64,000 bases of DNA, from NCBI GenBank assembly GCA_947650285.1, contig CANTFL010001260.1, positions 234,112 to 298,111 on the forward strand, read 5' to 3'. The notes under the pieces were generated by a model. That model did not search any database and had not been told where the DNA came from. It saw nothing but the letters and a program-made list of their open reading frames with translations. A program made the position numbers and the translations under genes. Positions 12,199 through 21,420 of this stretch are shown here, piece by piece (position 1 is the first letter of the stretch; each line of letters begins with the position of its first letter). Source of the DNA: Hyaloperonospora brassicae (taxonomy: Eukaryota; Oomycota; Peronosporomycetes; Peronosporales; Peronosporaceae).

Positions 12199-13360
12199 GC
12201 CTCCCCACGTAAAACGTAGGATGCGTGCGCATCTTACGTGGCAATTCGAGTGTGTATGCATTGCCCTTGCAATGCAACACTCGAAATGGCCCAATGTACT
12301 TCGGCAGTAGTTTTATACTGCCGACACTAGTGACTGCGTGTCCAGGTAAGTTTACCGTAGACAGTAGTACTTGGTCGTTAACTTTAAATGAAAGAACATA
12401 TGCTCTTCCATTCTTGTCTGCGTACCATTTCTGACGGTCCACCGCATTTGCGATGGCGTCCTGAACGAAACGGACTACCGCTTCTCGAGTCAGCAGGAAG
12501 TTCTCTGCTGACTCTTTGTTTTGTCTTTCAGTGCGCTTCTTGCGCACTGCTAAGAGATTGTTCTCTTCTTCAGCGAGGTTGTCTTCTTCCTCGCTGGAAT
12601 AATCGTTGACGATGCTGAATATACCAGCATCGTCATCATCATACGAGTCAGTAATAGCGTCATCGCTATTGTTGAGGTGATCTTCTTCATCGATGTAGAC
12701 TTGATCGACATCGGCATCATACTTGACGACGTTAGCGTCGACACGTGATGAGCAAGAGCCAAAACGGTTTTTGCTCGAGCGAGTCCCTCTCCCCCTTATC
12801 CAAGAGTCACACTCTAGAAGGGTGGGCACACGTGGATGGCGTAGGCCATTCACGTAAAACGGTGTGTGCTGTGTGGAAGCATGCACCGAATTATTTATTG
12901 CGAATTCCACCATGGGTAGGAATTCGCTCCAACTCGAAAACGAGTGGACATATCCTCGAAAGATCTCTTCGGGGACACGATTTGCACGTTCCGTCTGACC
13001 ATCTGTTTCGGGATGGTCAGAAGTGGGCATCTTCAATCGTGTTCCAAGAGAACGGAACACGGTTTGCCACAATTCCGTCGTGAACCGAGAGTCACGGTCG
13101 GATACGAGTTCACGGGGTAACCCGTGGAGTCTAAAGACCGTGTCTAGAAATACACAAGAATAAATTTGAGCCTTGATCGACTCAGGGACAGCAGCAAGAT
13201 GGACCATCTTGCTGAACCGGTCAACAAACACAAGAATACCATTATTCTTGTGAGCGTCTTCAGGAAACCCGAAGACGAAGTCCATTGAAACGGACTGCCA
13301 GCACTCTGTCGGAACAGGCAGAGGATCCAATGGCGCACGGGATGAAGGACTAGGCTTCAC
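11570..13360 (-). CDS. pol: integrase core, GPF module, chromodomain
   Basis: A 596-residue open frame, in phase with the RNase H part. The D,D,E catalytic residues are seen in SMDFVFG (D27), SDRDSRF (D88/D90) and QTERANR (E124). A long acidic insertion (about residues 209-275, rich in Asp and Glu) lies between the core and the C-terminal GPY/F module ([10 protein letters not shown], 350-359). A Pro/Arg/Ser-rich linker precedes a chromodomain at 533-586 ([23 protein letters not shown]), which classes the element as a chromovirus. The chromodomain presumably steers integration to modified histones (family knowledge). The segment from 12198 down is also read on the other strand. Translation as listed begins only after the upstream stop, so this is a fragment of pol. 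Confidence 0.9.
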   Translation of the reverse strand: MKPSPSSRAPLDPLPVPTECWQSVSMDFVFGFPEDAHKNNGILVFVDRFSKMVHLAAVPESIKAQIYSCVFLDTVFRLHGLPRELVSDRDSRFTTELWQTVFRSLGTRLKMPTSDHPETDGQTERANRVPEEIFRGYVHSFSSWSEFLPMVEFAINNSVHASTQHTPFYVNGLRHPRVPTLLECDSWIRGRGTRSSKNRFGSCSSRVDANVVKYDADVDQVYIDEEDHLNNSDDAITDSYDDDDAGIFSIVNDYSSEEEDNLAEEENNLLAVRKKRTERQNKESAENFLLTREAVVRFVQDAIANAVDRQKWYADKNGRAYVLSFKVNDQVLLSTVNLPGHAVTSVGSIKLLPKYIGPFRVLHCKGNAYTLELPRKMRTHPTFYVGRLRPYCQYEPSSSDEDIPHVQEHPSISCVRAPDDPSGRADMIPRTLTEISPRELSPARRIGSGHPARPEAAPWHDRRDPSPDQPRDPCGSSARYQTKRSASRARASSHRAIHRLRDPSRKGRDGGPGALEEVFPLPPHPLVDAHGGQRFLVERILNHRDDSGSRTSYLVQWRGYPPSWNSWEPRSQLLMDVEGLVRQYDETYPMSPRAHR

Positions 13361-13375
13361 TCGTTGACAAACCTC

Positions 13376-13864
13376 TTAAGCACGTATGTACTTGCGGACA
13401 AACTGATACTGGCGTGGCCAGTAAAAGTCACGACTTACCGTGAGGTAAGTCTTTTCTCTACCACGATGGCAGCCTGTTGGGGCATCGTGACACTCATACA
13501 TGATGCGTAAACGCAAATCATGATGAGCGGGTACGATGACACGAGGCGTGTCGTCGGCAACAGCTGTATAGTACAGCAATCCGTTGAGTGTACTATACTG
13601 ATCCGATGAGGATCGGTACAAAGCTGGTAAATTCCTCATGGATTTACTGGATGGATTCACCAGATGATCCATCAATCGCAGAAGATCCTTATCTTCCGCG
13701 TATGACTTTCGTACGTCTTCAAGTAAACTTGACGAAGGGACACTGACTGACAGTGTCGCAACAGTGGGCTTATCCTCACTGTTGATTTGTGCGTCCGGCT
13801 CGAAATCGGGCCGGCGCGAAAGCGCATCAGCGACGACATTGAGTCGTCCTGGTTTATACTCCAC
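13376..13864 (-). pseudogene. pol: RNase H end and integrase zinc domain
   Basis: Same frame as 14036-14395. It contains the RNase H/connection motif ADALSRRP and then the integrase HHCC region (HHDLRLRIMYECHD...). A TAA at 13376-13378 stands at the position of the first Cys of the CxxC pair; the second (EVCQRVKP) follows in frame. Confidence 0.85.
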
Positions 13865-14035
13865 GGAGAAGTTATACTATGCGAAGAAAGACAGCCACCT
13901 CGCCATCCTTTGCGAGAGGTGTGGGCTGTTTACGGCCGTGCGTAATGACGCATGGTCCGTATAGACAACAAACGGTCGATCTCCCAAGAGATAGACGCGA
14001 AACTTAGCCAGTGCGTACTTCATGTCAAGGAGTTC

Positions 14036-14395
14036 CTAATTATGCATTGGGTAATTGCGCTCAGATGCTTGCAGCTGTCGCGACTGATAACAGATGACGC
14101 GCTCCGCGCCATTTGCGTCGAATTGCATTAACGCACAGCCGATTGCAAAATCGCTGGCGTCACAGACCACATGAAATGGTCTCTCCTGATCTGCAACCGA
14201 CAAGATCGGCGATTGCATCAAGATTTGCTTGATACCCTCAAAGGAACGCTGGCACTCAGCGTTCCATGACCACTTGACATCTTTCTTGAGCAAGCAAGAA
14301 AGATGAACAGTCATCTCGGCGTAGTTGCGCGAGTACTTGTGCAAGTACGCCGCTAGACCAAGGAACTTTCTTAGTCCCTTGACATCGACTGGCAC
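14036..14395 (-). pseudogene. pol: RT thumb and RNase H
   Basis: Continues pol after the frameshift. LRKFLGLAAYLHKYSRNYAE is the usual RT end, and VVCDASDFAIGCAL marks the RNase H start with its catalytic Asp. A TAG at 14036-14038 interrupts the frame where a Lys-Glu-Leu-Leu-like stretch is usual. The frame then runs on through a YTDHASL motif to a second TAG at 13877-13879. Confidence 0.85.
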
Positions 14396-16413
14396 TGGCC
14401 AGTCGCTGATCGCCTTGATCTTTCCGGATCAGGGCGTACGCCGTGTTTACCCACGATGCACCCAAGAAGTGGTATTTCGCTAGCCGCGAATATACACTTC
14501 TTGAGGTTGGCGTACAACTTATGCTTGCGCATAAGTTGAAGAACCTGACGAACGTGAGTTCTGTGAACTTCAACGTCCGTCTTTCCGTCTATATCCCGGC
14601 TATGGACGAGCACATCGTCGAAGTAACTCGGTTCGAAGTCTCGCACCGGTCTCAACAGATCTGTAACACATCTGTTGAATGTTGCAGGGGCATTGCTCAG
14701 CCCCTGTGGCATCACTAGCCACTCCCACAGCATCCCGCTGGGGGTACTCACTGCCGTGAACGGGATGTCCCGTTCACGCATCAGGATCTGATAGAACCCA
14801 TCCACCAGATCCATGGACGAAAAGATGGTACTCTTTGACATACCATCTATGATTACGTCCTTCCTCGGTATTGGCGTCTGAGCCGGTACCGTTGCAGCGT
14901 TCAACTTGTTGAACGCGTGCACTATCCTCCACCCTACTGTGGCCTTTCGCACACATAAAGTCGGAGAGCTGTGATGGGATGTTGATTCCCTCACATGGCC
15001 CGCTGCTAAGCGATCGGCAAAGAAATTGTAGATCGCTAGTACTTGTTCACGAGGCAGTGGCCACTGCTTCATGACACGGTACTTCGAGACCGGTTTGAGC
15101 TCGATCTTGTGTCGAGTGCCTTTGTCCTTAGGCAACTCGCAAGGTACGGATTCAGGGAACACATCCATGAATTCGATCAAATCCTTATACAAAGGATTTG
15201 CCTGAAGTGACTCCCAGGATTGAGATATGTATCGCTCAATCCGAGTCTTCTCATCGAGGACACTTTCATCCATCGATGAGCTGCTGAGAACCCGTTCGTT
15301 CTCAGCAAATACTGTCGCCGACCGATTATCGGCCACATAATCATCCTCTGTTACGAGTATGCAGATCTGCTTGACTTTGCCACTACGCAGATCACGCAAG
15401 AACCGTTTCGGTTCTAGCGTTGTCAACTGAGTTATCTCCGAAGTTAACTTCGGAGGCACAATCAGATCAAGCGTATAAGCGCCTACGCTTGATCCGTCAT
15501 TAAACAAGACGTTTAACGTCTCGGTTACTTCCTGGGAACTTCTTTTCACAGGTTGCTGATGGCCTAATCCTTCAGCAAGTGACTCTTGAGGAATTCATTC
15601 CTCAAGTACGTGGGGACTTATTACCTCGACGTCTTCTGACTGTGGCTGTGCAACCACAGTCAGGGACCGATCTTCTACGGTCGACTCTCCAGTCGACCTA
15701 GGATTTTTATGTTGCCCTTTAAAGGCAACAGGTATCTTTTGGCTAAGATGCTACCCGCTAGGCATGCATCCATGTCCCGGTCCACGCGACTTATTCGAGT
15801 GGTGGACCTTCGGCGCCGCCAGTACTTCTGTACAGCTGCCGGGAGCTTGCTCCATAGTGTAGTGATCAACTACACTGTGATCTTGTGCAGTCGTGCTAAC
15901 GACCGTACCGCAAGTGAGGCCATCGAACTCACTCGCATAACATCCACACGCTTGTGGACGCTCCAAGATGTTCATCAGATGGCCATCTGATGAACAAGCG
16001 GCAGGCATCTTCACGGATCGATGCTGCCAGCTCACCCTTGGCTCGTACTTTCTGAGCCAAGATAATCCCAGGATGACATCAAATTTGTCATCCAGATCCA
16101 GTACGATGAAGTCATCATCGTACGGTTCGCCCTCCAACGTGAAGTGGATTCCGACTACACGTTTCTTGACGGTAATCGATGCACCTGTTGCAAGGCGCAC
16201 CGTCATCCTCGTGAGGGGAATGTCGCGCTCAACGAACTTGAGCCTACGACCCTCTTGTGACTGGCGACGAACAAAGTTGTTCGACGCCCCACAGTCTACT
16301 AGGGCACGAAGCGACAAATCATTTGTCGCTTCCAACTTCAAGGTGATGAGCGAAACGTCATCACCAGGTGCAGAGACACACAATGATTGTGTATCTGGAG
16401 CAACTTTCGTCAA
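14371..16413 (-). pseudogene. pol: aspartic protease and reverse transcriptase
   Basis: One reading frame, open upstream of 16413, is interrupted by TAG at 15751-15753 and TGA at 15595-15597. The protease part (15751-16413) has the retropepsin active-site variant LVDCGAS and the ILGLSWL motif typical of Ty3 proteases. The RT part (14371-15549) has SSMDLVDGFYQ with the first catalytic Asp, VMPQGLSNAP, and the catalytic YFDD about residues 309-312. VHAFNKLN stands where Ty3 RTs usually have a VxDYRxLN-like motif. The frame is lost by an indel near 14.39-14.41 kb, beyond which RT continues in another frame. Confidence 0.85.
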
Positions 16414-16463
16414 GAGATTTGCAAATTCTCTTGCGGTTGCTGGATCAGTACGGCACTCCGCCC

Positions 16464-17618
16464 CTACTGACCCCGTCCATTGTTTGATGGTTCGTTTCGC
16501 TGTTGCGGCTTCGCAACAGCGCTGGACCCACGCCCATTGCCCTTTCTGGCAAATGGACGACCATTTCGCTCAGTACTGTTTGGTACTGGGCGTGGAGCAC
16601 TTCACTCGTATGCGTAGTGCCCTAACTTCTGACAGCGATTGCACCTCTGCAATCGCTTGTTGTTTGAAGAGCGAGGTCTCTTGCTCTCAACATAGCAGAG
16701 GTCCATTGGTTCTGGACCTCCTATCTCTTGTCGTCTTGGTGGACGATAAGAGTTTGAGCTAGTATGAGCCGGTCTCATGCTAAAGTCTTCCTGTTCCGCG
16801 GCTGATATCGCATCTACCAGCGTATTCAGCTCAAGGCGGAACAGGTGGCTCCTGATGTGCTCTTTTGAGAGCCCTTGCATGAACACCGTAATCAACGTGT
16901 GTTCATGAACTGGGTTAGCAGTTATAATACTCGCGAGGAGTCGTATATGTTGAGCGTAAGCGTGCACATCACTCTTACCCTGCTCGATTTTCAGGAGCTC
17001 ATAACGAGCCCTGAACTCAGCCCGTGGCGGCCCAAACGTTTGTCTGAGCCGGGACCTGAAGTCATCTAGCGACCTACACACATTTGGGTCGCTACTCTCG
17101 AGCCCCAGGGACCAAGTTTTGGCACGACCTGCCAAGTGGGTCTGAGCAAATGTGAGTTTCATTTGCTCATCTTCGATGCGACGAGCCCTTAAGACTCTGT
17201 CGAGTTCGACAAACCACAGTAATAGGAAGTCCTCCAGGACTCCACTGTACTTGGAGATGTCAACCTTCATGACCTTGGGACGACGCGCATGTGCCGTCCC
17301 TCCCACAGCAGCATGGAATTGCTGCTGTCTCAACAGCTCTGTCTGTTGAGCACTGAGTTCTCTCAACTGCTCGGCCTGTTGAGAGCCTTGCTGGTGAAGC
17401 AAGGCTACTTTCTCCCTTTCGGCGACAAGTTCATTTTGAATGAACTTGGCGATAGCGGCATGTTGTTGGTCTCTGTCTAGAGACTCCAACATGGAGCTAA
17501 TGGCGAAATCGCCTACGGTAGAACTCATTCGTTCTACTGCACTCCATTTGATGTCACTCAAATGGTTAAACCCTTCACGCGTGGCGTGAAAGGTCTCTTC
17601 ATCATCCAACATGTTCAT
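16464..17618 (-). pseudogene. gag with internal TGA in zinc knuckle
   Basis: Frame opens with ATG at 17616-17618 and closes with TAG at 16464-16466 (about 384 codons). It starts with a Gln/Glu-rich coiled-coil stretch (residues ~50-100). The capsid-type region of Ty3 Gag follows, with KYSG near residue 120, then LAGRAKTW and an RARYELLKIEQG segment. A CCHC zinc knuckle (CNRC...GHYAYE) comes near residue 325. The codon expected to supply the last Cys of the knuckle is TGA (16602-16604), splitting the frame; about 45 further codons, rich in Arg/Asn/Gly, follow. The start codon sits in a perfect 10-bp hairpin (17603-17612/17617-17626). The pol frame lies -1 relative to gag. Confidence 0.85.
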
Positions 17619-17642
17619 GTTGGATGTTGTGGTCCTTGGAAG

Positions 17643-17660
17643 GACTCTAAAGTGCTACCA
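17643..17660 (-). promoter_or_regulatory. Putative primer-binding site
   Basis: On the minus strand, two bases after the 5' LTR, the sequence TGGTAGCACTTTAGAG begins with TGG, the complement of a tRNA CCA end. I could not assign the tRNA. Confidence 0.55.
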
Positions 17661-17662
17661 GA

Positions 17663-18053
17663 TGTAACGGGGCATACCCTTGCGTGAACTTTACGCAAGG
17701 GTATCGGTGCCCCGACAGACGTACACAAGGCAAGCAAGCAGGCGTAGATAGGGTGAAAGCAGAACTGTTATATTAATATAATTAAGTCTTTGAACTACTG
17801 TCTCTTTGTTCGACTTAACTCAATTATGCTAATATAACTGAGTGTATGGTGACGTCTCGTCACCACTCATTGCGCGCGTCTTGCGGCGATTGGTGGGTTG
17901 ATATCATCAAGATATCAACCAATGAACAGACTCTTTGGTCGACCCTTCAATACCACCACTTCGATGATATTGCTTAAAGAATATTCAACTTCATATTCTT
18001 TATTGTCACTTTCCTTAAAGTGACAATTCCATGTAACGGGCTGCCCCGTTACA
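17663..18053 (-). repeat. 5' LTR of the Ty3 element
   Basis: Same length and ends as the LTR at 10071-10461. The six differences I count fall in loops or unpaired positions; one lengthens a stem. It should contain the element's promoter on the minus strand. Confidence 0.95.
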
Positions 18054-18247
18054 AGGAGTTTGTACCACTAAGAAAAATGTGTGTGTGGGGATCTCGCTTC
18101 TACTCTTAAGCTGAGACTACCGCGTGCACGCTGCAAAGATGTACACGTGCTCGAGTCACGTGCTACTGAAAAAGTCAGTCACTTCCGTGCTCGTTGAGCA
18201 GATGCTGTTTCAGGTCTGCTATTAGTGGCCGGTATTTATGCGCACAC

Positions 18248-18690
18248 TGTAACGGGGTAGCCTGTGACATGAAATTGTCATAAAGAAGAAAATGACAATA
18301 AAGAATATTACGTTGGATATTATTTTTAATAAGATTACGAAGCACAGTGATTTTGTTGGGATGACCGAAGGGTCTACTCATTGGATGACATTGTGACTAT
18401 TTCAACCCACCAATCGCTGCTACACGCGCGCAATGGGTGGTGAAAAGACGTCATCATACACTTAGTCACAGTAATATAATTAAGTCAGGACAAAATAAAG
18501 AACAAGAGTTATAGGACTTAATTGTATTAAATGACAGTTTCACTTTTACCACTACTACAGTCTTTAACCTTAGTTGCTTACCTTCCTATGTATTGGTGAA
18601 ATACATAGCAGGGCACTGACCTTCACTGTTGTCATTGAAAGTTAACTACGTACTAACAAAGCAGTACGTAGTTGTCGGTGCCCCGTTCCA
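18248..18690 (-). mobile_element. Older solo LTR related to the Ty3 element
   Basis: A 443-bp sequence, read on the minus strand, begins TGGAACGGGG and ends CCCCGTTACA. It aligns along its length with the 391-bp LTRs but is strongly diverged. CACAC flanks it on both sides (18243-18247 and 18691-18695), an exact 5-bp target duplication, so it arose by LTR-LTR recombination. It keeps hairpins at the same places with different stems (e.g. 18644-18654/18663-18673 and 18586-18593/18601-18608). Confidence 0.85.
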
Positions 18691-20570
18691 CACACATTTG
18701 GTGCGACGTACGCGAATCCATCGCGCAGCTTGCAGCCCTGTCCGCCATCTCGTCGTAATCTCGGTAGTGTCGCGACTAGCTGATGATACCCAGTCCCTTG
18801 GAACATCATCTCGCCGTCATGTACGGTAGTACTAGCGAAGCTACCACATCTCCTTGCCATAGGAAGCTTATTATCAAGAGCCAATAGTACCTTGACAATG
18901 GGACTTAACTAGCTCTCTGATCTGCGACTCAACTAGGTTTAGCAGCAGCGACTCAACGAATTTACTCAGACCACTAAGATTCTAGTCCTGGTCCAAGGGG
19001 CTCGGGAATGGCGTGTGGATTCAGGCATTAAGATGTTTTGGCCAACTTGTCTTCCCCTGTCTGAGTGGTCAGAATCCAATTTGTGAACTATAGTATGGAA
19101 ATTGCTGTTAGTGGTTTTCTATATATTAATAGACTGGGGAGCGCTTAGGCGGGTAGTTTGGTATGCGAAGTATGATTATGAATTGGCTTGCTAGTTCTAT
19201 TATTAATAGCGTCTCATATGATCAATTATACCAAGTGTAAAGACTCTATACTTTAACAAGGCGTCCAACTCTTGTGATCAAAAGACGCCTTTGAAGGCAC
19301 GTGTCCTGATAGATCAAATGGCGTACCCATGCTTATAGAGTTTTTTTACACGGAAATTAATCCTGCGTATAAATAAATGTAAGGTTTTACTCTCTACTAG
19401 AGTAAAACCCTTTAACGTGTCTTTAAAGGCTAAAAGGACACTGATACGTGGTACATCACATTGTATACGTACCTGTGCCATGAATGTCCTACCACAGTGT
19501 ACCACCGATGTACTTCTTTACTTGAATGTTAAATCCAGGAATAAACATGTATCCCTTCTTCCCAAGGCGTCAGCAATGGTAGAAGGTGTAACCTCAGGGT
19601 CGCGCACATATTCACACGCTAGTATAGCGCCATCAGGCTGTGAGTGACATAATCTACGTAGTATCCTCGATATGGCCGTCAACTACGATATTGAAACCAT
19701 GTTTTAAGTGAAAAATCATCCACAAGCTGCTTGGTACAGCCGGATGCACAAAAATTGTTGCCCGGACAAGAAGCAGATAACACACTGTCAGCGCTGAGTA
19801 ATACGCAAGACTAAGATTCCAAAATGATAACAAATATGATCGACGATCAAGAAACGTACGACACCGTGGTGGACAAGAGTGATTGCGCACGGTCGAAGGC
19901 AATTGCGTCTTTGCAGGCTAGACAACAGAATGTATGATCAATCAAAGACAAGAGCCAGAACTAAAACCGAGATGGCAAAGAGCGAAGCCAAATCGGTTAA
20001 TCTAGACGTAAGAGCCCGCCTGACCGGTTTTATTTGGTTACACGCTTTAATCATTGAAACTGTATTCGTACAACTATATATAATTAGTGTACGCAAGAAA
20101 CCCTTCATTATTAAAATTGACAGCCGCAAGCGCCCGCGAGAGACAAAATTTAAATAATACCACAGCTTTTTTTCGTATAAGTTCTGCAATTAAATAATGA
20201 GTTTCTTTTACAGTACCTCCCCGAGGTATTGAACGACTTTAAATCATTCTTAATGATAAATATACTGAATTTTCTATATTTTCATACTAAATATAGCAAT
20301 GTTCAAGCCTTACACGAACGAATTTGAAAGAACAATGTTCGTGGAACGAAGTAGGGAAATAAGAACCTTAAAAATATTGTTCTCGAGGTTTTGTAGCTTC
20401 GTCCGTAATATCGTTCTTCGCCGGGAAATACGCTAGCGTGTGAACTGCAGAGTGGGACGATTTCTCTTCTTGTCGGTCTTGTTGGCAGAAATTTATGATA
20501 ATAGTAAAGCGGTAATCTATTATCATCTCGGCAGATAATATATATATGTATATATTGCAGTCTTCCGACG
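18691..20570. other. No gene; one hairpin-rich block
   Basis: No ORF resembles a known family. Around 19240-19450 there are further perfect hairpins of the kind seen in the Ty3 element (for example a 10-bp stem around 19383-19409), suggesting an old fragment of a related element. From 19.7 to 20.5 kb the sequence is AT-rich. Confidence 0.4.
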
Positions 20571-21420
20571 ATGGTGCTAACTCGCGCTCAAGATGCTGCT
20601 CGGAGCGCTGTGGAGATCGATGTTGACGTGGAAATAGACGACGGAGAGATCAATGTCGCTGGTGCTGACCGTAGCGTAGCGCTTGTCGTTGCTGATCAAG
20701 CACTTCACCCTCAGCGTCATGGACCACGTCTCTGCGCTCACACAGCAGTTTCTCCTACAGATCCAGGTGCTGGCAAGAGAGCATGGTGTCTTGAAGTACC
20801 AACAGGAAGGGCAAAACCACGCCCAGAACGCCGCGTTGATGGCTGTGCCAGCCTCAACAGAGATCAGGGTAAGGGAGCTCACGATCCAACAACGTAGCAT
20901 TGCTTTAAATATTGCAGACGCGCTGGCGGCCACGCAAGCCAGCCTCCGATAACAACTACAACACCTGTAGAACGTACAAGATGAACGAGGCGGTCAAATC
21001 GAAAGCTACGTTAGTGATCGACTTACCCAGGCGAGCCAAGACGTACAATACGAATTCTACCAGAAGATGATGCTGATGGAGCGCAACATGGACGGCACTC
21101 TATCGCGGATAATGGAGCAAGTCCAAAATCTTATCAAAGACAAGTTAATTAAGGATAATCTCAAAGCAAAGACAGCACAGATGGTGCAGACACAAATGGA
21201 GAAGTCTACTGATCATGCTGCGGCCGAAATTAATGGAGCATGTGCTCAAACTCGTCGATGAAAAGCTTACAGAGGCTCACGATGGAACAAGTCTCACACA
21301 ATAGGCACAGCATATTGTCTAACAGCAAGTCGAACTTTCAAAAGAGGGCATTGCAGAGGAATTTATGATATATGTGCAGCAGCTTGTCGAGGGCAAACTA
21401 GCCTTAGCTCTTCGTGAAAT
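20571..21420 (+). pseudogene. Decayed coiled-coil, Gag-like ORF, 5' part
   Basis: ATG at 20571 starts a frame (MVLTRAQDAARSAVEIDVDV) that shifts near 20.69 kb. It then continues with in-frame stops through a long helical stretch (LIKHFTLSVMDHVSALTQQF; NMDGTLSRIMEQVQNLIKDK). The heptad-like pattern and adjacent LTRs suggest a retroelement Gag, but no zinc knuckle is seen. It is cut at 21420 by the LTR at 21421-23375. Confidence 0.45.

Larger units (their letters stand above)
10071..18053 (-). mobile_element. Complete Ty3/gypsy chromovirus, inactivated
   Basis: 7983-bp LTR retrotransposon lying on the minus strand. The LTRs at 10071-10461 and 17663-18053 are each 391 bp, begin TGTAACGGGG and end CCCCGTTACA. 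An exact 5-bp target duplication AGGAG flanks it (10066-10070 and 18054-18058). By eye the LTRs differ at six positions (about 1.5%), so the insertion is fairly recent. The minus-strand order is 5' LTR, primer site, gag, protease, RT, RNase H, integrase, chromodomain, polypurine tract, 3' LTR. Gag and pol carry several stop codons and a frameshift, so this copy is not autonomous. Two traits are unusual: short perfect hairpins along its whole length, and a long ORF on the opposite strand at the 3' end. Confidence 0.95.
10071..18053. repeat. Element-wide array of short perfect inverted repeats
   Basis: Reading the element base by base, perfect hairpins recur every few tens of bases. Examples (stem/stem): 12301-12309/12316-12324, 12608-12617/12625-12634, 12994-13003/13012-13021, 14515-14524/14529-14538, 14756-14765/14768-14777, palindrome 15436-15455, 15465-15474/15485-15494, 16790-16799/16836-16845, 17603-17612/17617-17626. 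They occur in LTRs, gag, protease, RT, integrase and the antisense ORF. I listed well over fifty by eye. Confidence 0.85.

Noticed and set aside
10071..18053. A CRISPR array as explanation for the regular hairpins
   Set aside because: Stems differ from one another in sequence, with no constant repeat or spacers, and they lie in retrotransposon coding sequence.
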